Source of the DNA: Methylobacterium planeticum
GTDB taxonomy: Bacteria; Pseudomonadota; Alphaproteobacteria; Rhizobiales; Beijerinckiaceae
Direction: 5' to 3'
DNA: 64,000 bases
Assembly (NCBI RefSeq): GCF_008806345.1
Contig: NZ_VZZJ01000003.1
Span: 62,001 to 126,000, forward strand
Shown here: one piece after another, positions 8,370 through 17,686 of the stretch
How the letters are laid out: each line of letters starts with the position of its first letter
Numbering within the stretch: the first letter of the stretch is position 1
Notes under the pieces: model-generated
Told to the model about the DNA's origin: nothing
What the model saw: the letters and a program-made list of their open reading frames with translations, nothing else
Databases searched by the model: none
Translations under genes and position numbers: made by a program

Positions 8370-10517
8370 TCAGCTGTGGGCGAGGACCGCGAGCAGCAGC
8401 AGGGCGATGATGTTGGTGATCTTGATCGCCGGGTTCACGGCGGGGCCCGCCGTGTCCTTGTAGGGGTCGCCGACGGTGTCGCCGGTCACGGCCGCCTTGT
8501 GGGCGTCCGAGCCCTTGCCGCCGTAGTGGCCGTCCTCGATGTACTTCTTCGCGTTGTCCCAGGCGCCGCCGCCCGAGGTCATCGAGATGGCGACGTAGAG
8601 CCCCGTGATGATGACGCCGAGGAGCATCGCCCCGACGGTGGCGAAGGCCTGGCTCTTGCCCGCGATCGCCTGGATCACGAAGAACAGCACGATCGGCGAG
8701 AGCACGGGCAGCAGCGAGGGCACCACCATCTCCTTGATGGCGGCCCGGGTCAGCATGTCGACGGCGCGGCCGTAATCGGGCCGGTCCGTGCCCTGCATGA
8801 TGCCGGGCTTCTCGCGGAACTGGCGGCGGACCTCCTCCACCACGGCGCCGGCGGCGCGCCCGACCGCCGTCATGGCGATGCCGCTGAACAGGTAGGGGAT
8901 GAGGCCGCCGAGCAGCAGGCCGACCACCACGTAGGGGTTGGAGAGGGAGAAATCGATCGAGAGCCCCTGGTAGAACCGGTACTGGGTCGGGCTCGCGTTC
9001 TGGATGAAGTAGTTCAGGTCCGAGGTGTAGGCCGCGAACAGCACCAGGGCACCGAGGCCCGCCGAGCCGATGGCGTAGCCCTTGGTCACCGCCTTGGTGG
9101 TGTTGCCGACGGCATCGAGGGCGTCCGTCGACTTGCGCACCTCCGGCGGAAGCCCCGCCATCTCGGCGATGCCGCCGGCATTGTCGGTGACCGGCCCGAA
9201 GGCGTCGAGGGCGACGACGAAGCCCGCCAGCGCCAGCATCGCGGTGACCGCGATGGCGATGCCGAACAGGCCCGCGAGCGCGTAGGTGGCGATGATGCCG
9301 CCGACGATGACGAGGGCGGGCAGGGCCGTCGACTCGAGGGAGATCGCCAGTCCCTGGATCACGTTGGTGCCGTGGCCGGTCACGGAAGCGTCCGCGATCG
9401 ACTTCACCGGGCGATAGTTGGTGCCGGTGTAGTACTCGGTGATCACGACGATCATCGCGGTGATCACGAGGCCGATCACCGCGCAGCCGAGGAGGCCGCC
9501 CGAGGTGAAGCTGACGCCCGTGGTGGTCTTGAACTCGGTGGCGAGGCCGCCGAACAGGGCGAAGTTCACCGCCGCGATGGCGCCGACCGAGAGCACGCCG
9601 GCGGCGATCAGCCCCTTGTAGAGGGCGCCCATGATCGACTGGTTGGCCCCGAGCCGCACCGCGTAGGTGCCGGCGATCGAGGTGAGGATGCAGGCCGAGC
9701 CGATGGCCAGCGGGTAGAGCATCATCGCCTCGAGGACGTTGCGGCCGCCGATGTCGGTCTGGCCGGCGAAGAAGATCGCGGCGAGCACCATGGTGGCCAC
9801 GACCGTGACCGCGTAGGTCTCGAACAGGTCGGCCGCCATGCCGGCGCAGTCGCCGACATTGTCGCCGACGTTGTCCGCGATGGTGGCGGGGTTGCGCGGG
9901 TCGTCCTCCGGGATCCCGGCCTCGACCTTGCCGACGAGGTCGCCGCCGACATCCGCGCCCTTGGTGAAGATGCCGCCGCCGAGGCGGGCGAAGATCGAGA
10001 TCAGCGAGGCGCCGAAGCCGAGCGCCACGAGGGCGTCGATGACCTCGCGGCTCGCGGGCGCGAGGCCGGCGAAGCGGGTCAGGTAGGTGTAGTAGAGGGC
10101 GACGCCGAGCAGCGCGAGCCCGGCCACCAGCATGCCGGTGACGGCGCCGGACTTGAACGCGACCTCGAGGCCGCCGCCGAGCGACGTCGAGGCGGCCTGG
10201 GCGGTGCGCACGTTGGCCCGCACCGAGACGTTCATGCCGATGAATCCGGCCGTGCCCGAGAGCACCGCGCCGATGAGGAAGCCGATGGCGACCTTGATCC
10301 CGAGGAAATAGGCGAGCGCCACGAACAGGATGACGCCGACGATCCCGATGGTGGCGTATTGACGGCGCAGATACGCCTGCGCGCCCTCGGCGATCGCCCC
10401 CGCGATCTCCTGCATGCGCTGGGTCCCGGCGTCGCGTTTCATCACGTCGTTGATCGTGACGATTCCGTAGGCGACGGCGCAGAGCCCGCCCAGGATGATC
10501 AGCAGCAATGCGGTCAT
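8370..10517 (-). CDS. hppA: K+-independent proton-translocating inorganic pyrophosphatase
   Basis: 715 residues from ATG 10517, preceded by AAGGACGG. It is an integral membrane pump of about 16 helices that couples PPi hydrolysis to proton export. The substrate site [13 protein letters not shown] and the [20 protein letters not shown] metal-binding block are intact. The potassium-dependence signature reads [10 protein letters not shown], with Lys475 and Thr478 where the K+-dependent class carries Ala residues; this assigns it to the K+-independent H+-PPases. It is monocistronic, with its own terminator, and is divergent from a small hypothetical gene. Confidence 0.97.
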   Translation of the reverse strand: MTALLLIILGGLCAVAYGIVTINDVMKRDAGTQRMQEIAGAIAEGAQAYLRRQYATIGIVGVILFVALAYFLGIKVAIGFLIGAVLSGTAGFIGMNVSVRANVRTAQAASTSLGGGLEVAFKSGAVTGMLVAGLALLGVALYYTYLTRFAGLAPASREVIDALVALGFGASLISIFARLGGGIFTKGADVGGDLVGKVEAGIPEDDPRNPATIADNVGDNVGDCAGMAADLFETYAVTVVATMVLAAIFFAGQTDIGGRNVLEAMMLYPLAIGSACILTSIAGTYAVRLGANQSIMGALYKGLIAAGVLSVGAIAAVNFALFGGLATEFKTTTGVSFTSGGLLGCAVIGLVITAMIVVITEYYTGTNYRPVKSIADASVTGHGTNVIQGLAISLESTALPALVIVGGIIATYALAGLFGIAIAVTAMLALAGFVVALDAFGPVTDNAGGIAEMAGLPPEVRKSTDALDAVGNTTKAVTKGYAIGSAGLGALVLFAAYTSDLNYFIQNASPTQYRFYQGLSIDFSLSNPYVVVGLLLGGLIPYLFSGIAMTAVGRAAGAVVEEVRRQFREKPGIMQGTDRPDYGRAVDMLTRAAIKEMVVPSLLPVLSPIVLFFVIQAIAGKSQAFATVGAMLLGVIITGLYVAISMTSGGGAWDNAKKYIEDGHYGGKGSDAHKAAVTGDTVGDPYKDTAGPAVNPAIKITNIIALLLLAVLAHS

Positions 10518-10872
10518 TCTACCGTCCTTGGTTCTGGTGCCTGGCGTTGGGCTTTTGTTACCGGGCTTGGCCGGGACGGCCATGGGACGAAGGCCCGGTC
10601 TGTGCACTCCTCCCCGGAAGTGTGCGTCCTGATTGCCAAACTTCACGGCCAAGCGCAAACACCGCGTACCATTGCGAACATCCTGCATTGCTGCAATGCA
10701 GCATGCGACGAGTATCCGCGCCGCCGGGCCGGCACGCAACTCTGCATGTGCGCAATAGAGTTGCCGCCCCGGAATGTCCGGGACCTCCGTGCCGGCAAAC
10801 CGCGCGCCACCGCGCCATCGCGGGGAAAAATGGTCTAGGACGGGCCCGCTTCGAAGCGCGGAGACCGACCCC
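10518..10872. other. Divergent promoter region of hppA and a small gene, 355 bp
   Basis: Relatively AT-rich in its centre compared with flanking genes, and carrying an inverted repeat (10689-10703). No convincing open frame was found. It presumably holds promoters in both directions. Confidence 0.6.
10689..10703. promoter_or_regulatory. Inverted repeat, possible operator
   Basis: TGCTGCA-a-TGCAGCA, a perfect 7-bp dyad with a 1-bp centre, located roughly 170 bp from each of the two divergent start codons. The symmetry resembles a dimeric regulator site; no T-run follows, so it is not a terminator. Confidence 0.35.
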
Positions 10873-11205
10873 ATGAGCAGCGACCAAGTCGCCAAGCTGG
10901 CTGCCACGATCGAGGTTCTGACGAGCGCGGTCCAGTTCCTCGTCGCCGAGCGCCTGAACGATCAGCCGCCGGAAATGCGGCCCGAGCTTCTCCGTGTGCT
11001 GCAGCGCGCGTTCTCGGCGCCGCCGAAGCGCGACGAGCCCCCGATGGGCCGGCCGGCTCTGACGCAGGCGGACCTCGCCCTCTGGATGCCGATCGTGGCG
11101 CAGCGCCTGATGGACGACGTGCGGGTGCAGCTCGGCCTGCCGCCCGAGAGCGTGGCGCATATCGGCGGCAACGGGAGCCTCGGACCCACCGATCCCGCCC
11201 GCTGA
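10873..11205 (+). CDS. Small hypothetical protein
   Basis: 110 residues beginning [21 protein letters not shown] do not recognise the family. The N-terminal half is predicted helical; the C-terminal half contains [21 protein letters not shown]. No signal peptide or membrane segment is visible, so it is probably cytosolic. It is divergent from hppA and ends 10 bp before the convergent thiL stop. Codon use has the strong third-position GC bias of its neighbours, which supports it being a real gene. Confidence 0.7.
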   Translation: MSSDQVAKLAATIEVLTSAVQFLVAERLNDQPPEMRPELLRVLQRAFSAPPKRDEPPMGRPALTQADLALWMPIVAQRLMDDVRVQLGLPPESVAHIGGNGSLGPTDPAR

Positions 11206-11214
11206 GGCGCCGCC

Positions 11215-12222
11215 TCAGAAGTGGCTGAAGGCGCCGGCCGCGAAGCTGCGGCTCGCCCCCTCCCCGTCCCGGAAGACCGGCGCGCCGGCATCCGCCTCGA
11301 CGCTGCCGATCACCGCGAGCGGGACCCCTGCCGCCAGCGCCTCGCCCCGGAAGGCATCGAGATGGTCCGGCGCGACGGTGCAGACGATCTCGTAGTCGTC
11401 GCCTCCGGTCAGCGCGGTGCCGAGGAGGTCGGGCGCGGCCGCGACGGCGCGCGCGGCCGCCGGCGACAGGGGGATGTCGGCGAGGTCGACGGTGGCGCCG
11501 CGGCCGGCGCCCCTCAGCATCTTGGCGAGGTCGCCGACGAGACCGTCCGAGACGTCCATCGCGGCGCTGGCGTAGCGGCGGAGCGTCGCCGCCAGGGCGA
11601 GGCGCGGGCGCGGATGCAGGTAGCGGTCGCGCAGGTGATCCCGCTCGGCCTCGCCGAGGCCGGCGACCCAGGCCGCGTCCGGCGCGAGGCGCAGGGCGAG
11701 GCCGAGCGCCGCGTCGCCGATCGTGCCGGTGACGCAGATACGGTCGCCGATCCGCGCGGTCGGGCGCCGGACCATGGTGCCTGCCGGCACCTCGCCGAGC
11801 GCCGTGACCCCGAGAAGCGCGGGCCCGGCCGCCCGGACGGTGTCGCCGCCGAGGAGCGGGCAGCCGAAGGCCTCCGCGGCCTCCCGGAGTCCGTCCGTGA
11901 GACCGGCGAGCCAGGGCTCCGTCCAGTCCGGAGGAAGCGCCAGGGTGAGGAGGTAGCCGCGGGGCCGCGCACCCTTGGCGGCGAGGTCCGAGAGGTTCAC
12001 CCCGAGCGCCTTGCGGGCGATCGAGGCGGGCGGATCCTCGGGGAAATAGTGGACGCCCGCCACGATCGCGTCCGCCGTGAGGACGAGGTCGTGGCCGGGG
12101 CTCGGGGTCAGAGTTGCGGCATCGTCCCGGAGACCGTCGGCGCCGGGACCGGCGAGCGGCGCGAAGTAGCGTGCGATCAGGGCGTCCTCGGTCAGGCGCC
12201 CGCTCTCCGCAGCCGCGCTCAC
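11215..12222 (-). CDS. thiL: Thiamine-monophosphate kinase
   Basis: 335 residues. ThiL phosphorylates thiamine monophosphate to the active cofactor thiamine diphosphate. Family motifs: the N-terminal DDAATLTP and HDLVLTADAIVAGVHY, the Mg/ATP site NLSDLAAKGARP, LLGGDTVRA, the substrate region AAMDVSDGLVGDL and the C-terminal LTGGDDYEIVCTV. Its start overlaps the nusB stop by four bases (12219-12222, ATGA), making it the last gene of the rib-nusB unit. Confidence 0.96.
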   Translation of the reverse strand: MSAAAESGRLTEDALIARYFAPLAGPGADGLRDDAATLTPSPGHDLVLTADAIVAGVHYFPEDPPASIARKALGVNLSDLAAKGARPRGYLLTLALPPDWTEPWLAGLTDGLREAAEAFGCPLLGGDTVRAAGPALLGVTALGEVPAGTMVRRPTARIGDRICVTGTIGDAALGLALRLAPDAAWVAGLGEAERDHLRDRYLHPRPRLALAATLRRYASAAMDVSDGLVGDLAKMLRGAGRGATVDLADIPLSPAAARAVAAAPDLLGTALTGGDDYEIVCTVAPDHLDAFRGEALAAGVPLAVIGSVEADAGAPVFRDGEGASRSFAAGAFSHF

Positions 12223-12695
12223 CCCCGCTTGGTGTCCGGCAGGGCCAGTTCGGAGGGGCGCACCTCGCGCGCGACCTTGTCGAGGACGGCGTTGACGAGG
12301 CCCGGCTCTTCGCCGGTGTAGAAGCTGTGGGCGACGTCGACATATTCCGAGATCGCCGAGCGGGCCGGTACGTCGCGGCGGAACATCAGCTCGTAGGCCC
12401 CCGCCCGCAGAATGGCGCGCAGCACCGCCTCCAGGCGCTTGAGGGGCCAGCCCTGCGACAGGGCGCGGTCCACCTGCGGGTCGATGGCGCGCTGCTCCTC
12501 GACGGCGCCGCGCAGGAGATCGCGGAAGAAGGCCGCGTCCGCCGCCGGATGGGCGACGCCGTCGATCTCCTGGCCGATCCAGAAGGCCTCGAACTCGGCC
12601 AGCGCGTCGAGGACGCCCTTGCCGGAGATCTCCATCTCGTAGAGGGCCTGCACCACCGCGAGGCGTGCGCCGGTGCGCTCGTTGACCTTGCTCAT
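12219..12695 (-). CDS. nusB: Transcription antitermination factor NusB
   Basis: 158 residues. NusB binds boxA RNA together with NusE (S10) in rRNA antitermination. Characteristic blocks are RTGARLAVVQALYEMEISG at the N-terminus, LEAVLRAILRAGAYELMFR in the middle and the AHSFYTGEEPGLVNAVLDKV end. It follows ribH by 4 bp and overlaps thiL, the widespread ribH-nusB-thiL order. Confidence 0.96.
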   Translation of the reverse strand: MSKVNERTGARLAVVQALYEMEISGKGVLDALAEFEAFWIGQEIDGVAHPAADAAFFRDLLRGAVEEQRAIDPQVDRALSQGWPLKRLEAVLRAILRAGAYELMFRRDVPARSAISEYVDVAHSFYTGEEPGLVNAVLDKVAREVRPSELALPDTKRG

Positions 12696-12699
12696 GGCC

Positions 12700-13215
12700 T
12701 CAGGCCTCCGCGACGGAGGCGGCCGAGGCCGCCCGCTTCAGGGCGAGCACGGCGAGCGCCGCCTCGGCCGCCCCGCCGCCCTTGTTCATCTCGGCGACGC
12801 GGGCGCGGGCGAGGGCCTGCGCCTCGGTCTCGACCGTCAGGATGCCGTTGCCGAGGGGCAGGTGCCGGGCGACCGAGAGGTCCATCAGGGCCCGCGCGCT
12901 CTCGCCCGCGACGATGTCGTAGTGGCCGGTCTCGCCGCGGATGACGCAGCCGAGGGCCACCACCGCGTCGTAGGGCTCGCCCGCGCGCTCGGCGGCCTCG
13001 AGCAGGATCGCGATGGTCGCCGGGATCTCGAGGGCGCCCGGCACCGTGACGGTGATCGCCCGCGCGCCGGCCGCCGCGATCGCGCCCCGCGCGCCGGCCA
13101 GGAGCTCGTCGGCGATGTCGTCGTAGAAGCGTCCCTCGACCACGAGGACGCGCGCGTCCTTCAGGGCCGGGTCCGGATTCGCCTCGCGGCGGGGGGAGGA
13201 TGACGTCGAAACCAT
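12700..13215 (-). CDS. ribH: 6,7-dimethyl-8-ribityllumazine synthase
   Basis: 171 residues. It condenses 5-amino-6-ribitylamino-uracil with dihydroxybutanone phosphate, the penultimate riboflavin step, usually as an oligomeric shell. Visible motifs: [29 protein letters not shown], the [13 protein letters not shown] loop and the [16 protein letters not shown] block. A 15-residue polar N-terminal stretch precedes the fold. Separated from ribE by 190 bp, so it may have its own promoter as well as read-through. Confidence 0.96.
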   Translation of the reverse strand: MVSTSSSPRREANPDPALKDARVLVVEGRFYDDIADELLAGARGAIAAAGARAITVTVPGALEIPATIAILLEAAERAGEPYDAVVALGCVIRGETGHYDIVAGESARALMDLSVARHLPLGNGILTVETEAQALARARVAEMNKGGGAAEAALAVLALKRAASAASVAEA

Positions 13216-13362
13216 CGTGGCCTTCGTGGATGCAAACGTGCTTCGCGCCTTGCCCGGCCGCTTCCCCGGAATCTTATCTGGTGCCCGCGCCTCGGCCTCG
13301 GGCTGCGATGTGGGCCCGGCTGCGGGACGCGAGCACTAGACCGAAGGTCGCCGCACCACAAG

Positions 13363-13381
13363 CGCGCAGGAGGCCTGCGCG
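13363..13381 (-). terminator. Possible terminator or attenuator after ribE
   Basis: CGCGCAGG / CCTGCGCG 8-bp stem with a 3-nt loop, 25 bp downstream of the ribE stop and ahead of ribH. On the minus strand only TTG follows, so termination would be weak. Confidence 0.35.
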
Positions 13382-13405
13382 TGCCCGGAGGCCGCCGCGA
13401 TCGTC

Positions 13406-14047
13406 TCAGGCCGGCTGCGGGACCTCGCGGCTCTCGCTGAGACGCGCGGCGTAGCGGGCGATGAGATCCACCTCCAGGTTGAGCCGGTCGCCCTCGCGGC
13501 GCTCACCCCAGGTGGTCACCTGCAAGGTGTGGGGGATGAGCAGCACCGAGAACCGATCGCCCTCCACGGTGTTGACGGTGAGCGAGGTGCCGTCGAGGCA
13601 GACGGAGCCCTTCTGGGCGATGAACCTCGCGAAGGGGCCCGGGGCCCGGAGGGTGAAGCGCTCGCTCGCCCCCCAATCGCCCTCCCCGCCCGTGACGGGC
13701 TCGCGGGAGACGATCTCGGCGAGGCCGTCGACATGGCCGGTGACGAGGTGGCCGCCGAGTTCGTCGCCGATCTTGAGGGAGCGTTCGAGGTTGAGGCGGG
13801 TGCCCTCGCGCCAGAGCCCGGCGGTGGTGCGGGCGAGGGTTTCGGCCGCCGCGTCGACGGCGAAGACCGCGCCGCCATCCGCCGCATCCACCGCGACCAC
13901 CGTGAGGCAGGGCCCCGAGCAGGCGATCGAGGCTCCGAGGGCGATCGAGGCCGGGTCGTAGTGCGAGCGGATCAGCAGGCGTCGCAGGCGCTCGTCGCCG
14001 GTGACGCCGACGACGGTTCCGATATCGGAGACGAGACCGGTGAACAT
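13406..14047 (-). CDS. ribE: Riboflavin synthase, alpha chain
   Basis: 213 residues from ATG 14047 with a GGAGG ribosome site just upstream. It dismutates two ribityllumazine molecules into riboflavin. The signature start [12 protein letters not shown] is present. The two lumazine-binding repeats are seen as ASIACSGPCLTVVAVD...ETLARTT and KGSVCLDGTSLTVNTVE...HTLQVTT. Its first 25 codons overlap the 3' end of ribD in another frame (13972-14047). Confidence 0.96.
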   Translation of the reverse strand: MFTGLVSDIGTVVGVTGDERLRRLLIRSHYDPASIALGASIACSGPCLTVVAVDAADGGAVFAVDAAAETLARTTAGLWREGTRLNLERSLKIGDELGGHLVTGHVDGLAEIVSREPVTGGEGDWGASERFTLRAPGPFARFIAQKGSVCLDGTSLTVNTVEGDRFSVLLIPHTLQVTTWGERREGDRLNLEVDLIARYAARLSESREVPQPA

Positions 14048-15159
14048 GGGAGCCTCCGCTCGAAGGTGACGGCGCGGTCGGGCCCAAGATCGAGGGTCTC
14101 GACTGCGCGGAGATGGCCGCTTTCCAGGGCCTGCGCCAGGCGCGGGCCGATGGCGGGCAGCCCGTCGGCATGGCCGAGGGCGACCGGGCCCGTGATCAGC
14201 GTGCAGGTATCGACGAGGTCGGCCGCCGCCAGCGCGTCGGCGAGATAGGGCCCGCCCTCGCTGCAGAGCCGGGTGATGCCGCGCCCGGCGAGGAGCGCGA
14301 GGGCGGCCCGCAGGTCGACGCGGCCGGCCGGATCGGCCGCGACGCTGGCGACCTCGACGCCGAAGGTCGTCAGCGTGCGCTTGGCATGGGCCGGGGCGGT
14401 GCGGGTGGTGATCACCAGGGTCGGCACGTCGCGGGCGCCGCGGACCAGGGTGCTGGCGGGCTGCAGGCGCAGGTGCGAGTCGAGCACCACCCGCAGCGGC
14501 GAGCGCTGTGCCAGTCCGGGCAGCCGCACGGTGAGGGAGGGGTCGTCGGCCCGCGCCGTGCCGATGCCCACCAGGATGGCGTCTGCATGGGCCCGCCACA
14601 GGTGGACCGCCCCATCCGCGATCGGCCCGGTGATGCGCAGGCGTTCCTTCGGGGATCCCGCCGCGAAGCCGTCCCGGGTGCGCGCGAGCTTCAGGCTGAC
14701 CGCCGGGCGGCCCCGGGTGGCGCGCAGGATGTGGCCGAGATGGTCGCGATGGGCCTCGGCGCGCAGCACGCCGGTCGTCAGCGCGAGGCCGGCGGCCTCG
14801 ATCAGCCCATGCCCGCGCCCGGCGACCCGCGGGTCCGGATCCTCGATCGCCGTGACGACGCGGGCGACGCCCGAGGCGATGATCGCGTCCGTGCAGGGGG
14901 GCGTGCGGCCGTGATGCGAGCAGGGCTCGAGCGTCACGTAGAGGGTGGCGCCGCGCGCGGCCTCCCCCGCCATGGCGAGCGCCAGCGGCTCGGCGTGGGG
15001 CCGGCCCCCGGGCGCCGTGGCGCCGAGGCCCACGACGCGCTCGCGGCCCGGGGGCCCCGCCACCACCACGGCTCCGACGGAGGGGTTGGGGGCGGTGCGT
15101 CCGAGGTTGCGGTACCCCACCGCGAGGGCGAGGCGCATGAACCGGTCATCCGCGCTCAC
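13972..15159 (-). CDS. ribD: Bifunctional riboflavin deaminase/reductase RibD
   Basis: 395 residues from GTG 15159, which overlaps the nrdR stop as GTGA. The N-terminal deaminase (about 8-150) carries HAEPLAL and the zinc cluster [12 protein letters not shown]. The C-terminal reductase (about 155-375) carries [30 protein letters not shown] and the NADPH-site [12 protein letters not shown]. The two halves deaminate and reduce the pyrimidine intermediate. The last roughly 20 residues, after VTFERRLP, are serine-rich, look unlike the family, and lie entirely inside the ribE start region. This may be a tolerated read-on tail. Confidence 0.95.
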   Translation of the reverse strand: MSADDRFMRLALAVGYRNLGRTAPNPSVGAVVVAGPPGRERVVGLGATAPGGRPHAEPLALAMAGEAARGATLYVTLEPCSHHGRTPPCTDAIIASGVARVVTAIEDPDPRVAGRGHGLIEAAGLALTTGVLRAEAHRDHLGHILRATRGRPAVSLKLARTRDGFAAGSPKERLRITGPIADGAVHLWRAHADAILVGIGTARADDPSLTVRLPGLAQRSPLRVVLDSHLRLQPASTLVRGARDVPTLVITTRTAPAHAKRTLTTFGVEVASVAADPAGRVDLRAALALLAGRGITRLCSEGGPYLADALAAADLVDTCTLITGPVALGHADGLPAIGPRLAQALESGHLRAVETLDLGPDRAVTFERRLPCSPVSSPISEPSSASPATSACDAC

Positions 15160-15665
15160 GGGCGCACCCGCGCCTTGCGCCGGGGCGGCACCGCGTCCGG
15201 GTTCACGTGGCCGGCGGCCGGCCCGAGGGTGCCGAGCAGGTCCTCGAAGTCCTTGGCCTCGCGGAAGTTCTTGTAGACCGAGGCGAAGCGCACGTAGGCG
15301 ACGTCGTCGAGCCCCTTCAGCCCCTCCATGACCAGCTCGCCGATCGACTCGCTCGTCACCTCGGCCTCGCCGCTGCTCTCGAGCTGGCGGGTGATGCCGC
15401 TGACGAGGCGCTCGATCCGCTCCGGGTCGACCGCGCGCTTGCGCAGGGCCACGTCGATCGAGCGCTGCAGCTTGTCGCGGTCGAAGGGGACGCGCTTGCC
15501 CGAGCGCTTGAGCACCGTGACCTCGCGCAGCTGGACGCGCTCGAAGGTGGTGAACCGGCCGGCACAATCGGGACAGACCCGGCGGCGGCGGATCGCGGCG
15601 CCGTCCTCGCTCGGGCGCGAATCCTTCACCTGCGTGTCGGAGCCGCCGCAATAGGGACACCGCAT
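15156..15665 (-). CDS. nrdR: Transcriptional repressor NrdR
   Basis: 169 residues from ATG 15665. The N-terminal zinc ribbon is MRCPYCGG...[12 protein letters not shown], followed by the ATP-cone domain (about 50-140) with [15 protein letters not shown] and [14 protein letters not shown]. NrdR senses dATP/ATP and represses ribonucleotide reductase operons. The C-terminus has an arginine/lysine-rich tail. In this group it classically sits between glyA and ribD, as here; the terminator upstream suggests its transcription starts independently of glyA. Confidence 0.97.
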   Translation of the reverse strand: MRCPYCGGSDTQVKDSRPSEDGAAIRRRRVCPDCAGRFTTFERVQLREVTVLKRSGKRVPFDRDKLQRSIDVALRKRAVDPERIERLVSGITRQLESSGEAEVTSESIGELVMEGLKGLDDVAYVRFASVYKNFREAKDFEDLLGTLGPAAGHVNPDAVPPRRKARVRP

Positions 15666-15699
15666 CGGGCGGACCTGCCTCACTCTCGGATCGAACGAA

Positions 15700-15730
15700 A
15701 ACGGCCGCGGATCGGCGATCCGCGGCCGTT
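15700..15730 (-). terminator. Strong Rho-independent terminator of glyA
   Basis: A 14-bp perfect stem (AACGGCCGCGGATC / GATCCGCGGCCGTT) with a 3-nt loop, followed on the minus strand by TTTTCGTT. It lies between the glyA stop and the nrdR start and should largely insulate glyA from the nrdR-rib unit. Confidence 0.92.
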
Positions 15731-15787
15731 CTCTAACGTGGTGTGCGCAGCTCCGGAAGGTCAACCCGCCGGATCCGCGCCGATGGT

Positions 15788-17092
15788 TCAGCCGTAGATC
15801 GGGAAGCGCGCCGTGAGGGCGTGCACCTTCTCCTTGACGGCGGCCTCGACCGCCGCATCGCCCGCCTCGCCCTTGGCCGCGACACCATCGAGCACCTCGA
15901 CGATCAGGCCGCCGATCTGCTTGAACTCGGCGACGCCGAAGCCGCGCGAGGTGCCGGCCGGGGTGCCGAGGCGGATGCCCGAGGTGATGGTGGGCTTCTG
16001 CGGATCGAACGGCACGCCGTTCTTGTTGCAGGTGATGTCGGCCCGCGACAGCGCGGCTTCCGCCGCCTTGCCGGTGAGGCCCTTCCTCTGGAGGTCGACG
16101 AGCATCAGGTGGTTGTCGGTGCCGCCCGAGGTGATGTCGTAGCCGCCCGAGATCAGGGTGTCGGCGAGGGCCTTGGCGTTCTCGATGACCTGGCGGGCGT
16201 AGATCTTGAACTCGGGCTTCAGGGCCTCGCCGAATGCCACGGCCTTGCCGGCGATGACGTGCATCAGCGGGCCGCCCTGGAGGCCGGGGAAGATCGCCGA
16301 GTTGAACTTCTTGGCCAGCGCCTCGTCGTTCGTCAGGATCATGCCGCCGCGGGGGCCGCGGAGCGTCTTGTGGGTCGTCGTGGTGGCGACGTGAGCGTGC
16401 GGGAACGGCGACGGATGGACGCCGGCCGCCACGAGGCCCGCGAAGTGGGCCATGTCGACGAAGAAGTAGGCGCCGACCGCGTCCGCGATCTCACGGAACT
16501 TGGCGAAGTCCCAGTGGCGCGGGTAGCCCGAGCCGCCCGCGATGATGACCTTGGGCTTGTGCTCGTGGGCGAGGCGCTCGACCTGCTCCATGTCGATGCG
16601 CTGGTCGTCGCGGCGCACGGTGTAGGAGACGGGCTTGAACCACTTGCCCGAGACGTTCGGGGGGGCGCCGTGGGTGAGGTGGCCGCCGGCCGCGAGGTCG
16701 AGGCCGAGGAAGACGTCGCCGGGCTGCATCAGGGCCATGAACACGCCCTGGTTCGCCTGCGAGCCGGAATTCGGCTGCACGTTGGCGAAGCCGCAATCGA
16801 ACAGGCGCTTGGCGCGCTCGATGGCGAGGTTCTCGGCGACGTCGACGAACTGGCAGCCGCCGTAATAGCGCCGGCCCGGATAGCCCTCGGCGTACTTGTT
16901 CGTCAGGACCGAGCCCTGCGCCTCGAGGACGGCGCGCGAGACGATGTTCTCCGAGGCGATCAGCTCGATCTCGTGCTGCTGGCGGCCGAGTTCCTGCTCG
17001 ACGGCCTTCGAGATCTCGGGATCCGCCTCGGCGAGGGAGGCCGCGAAGAACGTGTTCGAGAAGTGCTTGTCGGCGGCGGTACCGGCGGTCAT
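15788..17092 (-). CDS. glyA: Serine hydroxymethyltransferase
   Basis: 434 residues from ATG 17092 with AAGAGG upstream. It interconverts serine and glycine with tetrahydrofolate. In methylotrophs it is also the entry step of the serine cycle, a role inferred here from the likely genus. The PLP lysine lies in the [14 protein letters not shown] block; other marks are [33 protein letters not shown] and the C-terminal [16 protein letters not shown]. Full length for the family. A strong terminator follows. Confidence 0.98.
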   Translation of the reverse strand: MTAGTAADKHFSNTFFAASLAEADPEISKAVEQELGRQQHEIELIASENIVSRAVLEAQGSVLTNKYAEGYPGRRYYGGCQFVDVAENLAIERAKRLFDCGFANVQPNSGSQANQGVFMALMQPGDVFLGLDLAAGGHLTHGAPPNVSGKWFKPVSYTVRRDDQRIDMEQVERLAHEHKPKVIIAGGSGYPRHWDFAKFREIADAVGAYFFVDMAHFAGLVAAGVHPSPFPHAHVATTTTHKTLRGPRGGMILTNDEALAKKFNSAIFPGLQGGPLMHVIAGKAVAFGEALKPEFKIYARQVIENAKALADTLISGGYDITSGGTDNHLMLVDLQRKGLTGKAAEAALSRADITCNKNGVPFDPQKPTITSGIRLGTPAGTSRGFGVAEFKQIGGLIVEVLDGVAAKGEAGDAAVEAAVKEKVHALTARFPIYG

Positions 17093-17171
17093 GGATGGCC
17101 TCTTGCTCTTATGATCGGGTGACGCACCCGGCTGACCCGTCGGCGTGCACGGGCGGGCGTTCAGACCACGA

Positions 17172-17200
17172 TCTCTACACGCGCTGGGATGCCAGGCCAA
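17172..17200 (-). promoter_or_regulatory. Possible glyA promoter
   Basis: Read on the minus strand: TTGGCC (-35-like, 17195-17200), 17 bp, then TAGAGA (-10-like, 17172-17177), 80 bp before the glyA start. Spacing fits sigma-70 promoters of alphaproteobacteria; sequence match is moderate. Confidence 0.3.
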
Positions 17201-17313
17201 GCACAGGCGAATTTGTGTCCATGATGAAAAAGATTTGATGGGATGGGACGTGCGGCGTTCGACCCGCGGAGATCCGGGTTGGGGACGAGATATCACCGGA
17301 CGTTTTTAGGAAT

Positions 17314-17466
17314 TTGCTCCAATCGGCCGTGCAGGGCCTCGTCTTCGAGACGAGCGACGGACGCATCCTGAACGCCGAAGAGGCCATATCCTATGCCCGA
17401 TCGGTCGAGGCGCAGTGGCCGGCATTCAAGGCCGTGCTGGACGCGAAGGTGTCGCCTCAGCCCTGA
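17314..17466 (+). CDS. Small open frame or gene remnant
   Basis: 50 residues from TTG 17314 (GTG 17329 is an alternative), reading NLLQSAVQGLVFETSDGR then ILNAEEAISYARSVEAQW and ending VSPQP. Third codon positions are mostly G or C, as in real genes here. The same frame continues upstream to ATG 17221 but is broken by TGA at 17236 (MMKKI-stop). It may therefore be a decayed gene rather than an intact small one. No family recognised; no neighbour suggests a role. Confidence 0.35.
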   Translation: MLQSAVQGLVFETSDGRILNAEEAISYARSVEAQWPAFKAVLDAKVSPQP

Positions 17467-17686
17467 GGATCGGTAGGGGGCCGCGAAGCCGACGACGCGA
17501 AGCCAATCGACCGTCCTTCAAGGCGCGCGCCAAGGCTTGGAAACGCTCGACCGTCTGAAGTCTGGTCCCGGTATCCCGACACCTGAGTGCTTCGCCAGGA
17601 TCTGCACCCGATGCGTGCAACAGAAAAAGGCCCGCGCCTCGGGTAAGGCGCGGGCCTCGTGAAATCGTCCCGACCCGCCCGGCGGC
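17467..17686. other. Intergenic region, 220 bp
   Basis: Lies between the small open frame and the L,D-transpeptidase stop. Apart from the terminator at 17629-17656 I see nothing recognisable. Confidence 0.5.
17629..17656 (-). terminator. Rho-independent terminator of the L,D-transpeptidase gene
   Basis: An 11-bp stem (GGCCCGCGCCT / AGGCGCGGGCC) with a 6-nt loop, followed on the minus strand by TTTTTCTG. It begins 30 bp after the stop codon. Confidence 0.9.

Noticed and set aside
8265..10838. 857-codon plus-strand open frame over hppA
   Set aside because: Antisense shadow typical of GC-rich DNA: Asp/Gly/Arg/His-rich low-complexity translation, while the minus strand encodes a full, motif-complete H+-PPase.
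13216..13405. Possible FMN riboswitch ahead of ribH
   Set aside because: The conserved RFN boxes were not found on the minus strand; only a short stem-loop is present.
17426..17620. 64-codon minus-strand frame near the L,D-transpeptidase terminator
   Set aside because: No ribosome site, overlaps the plus-strand small frame, no family resemblance.
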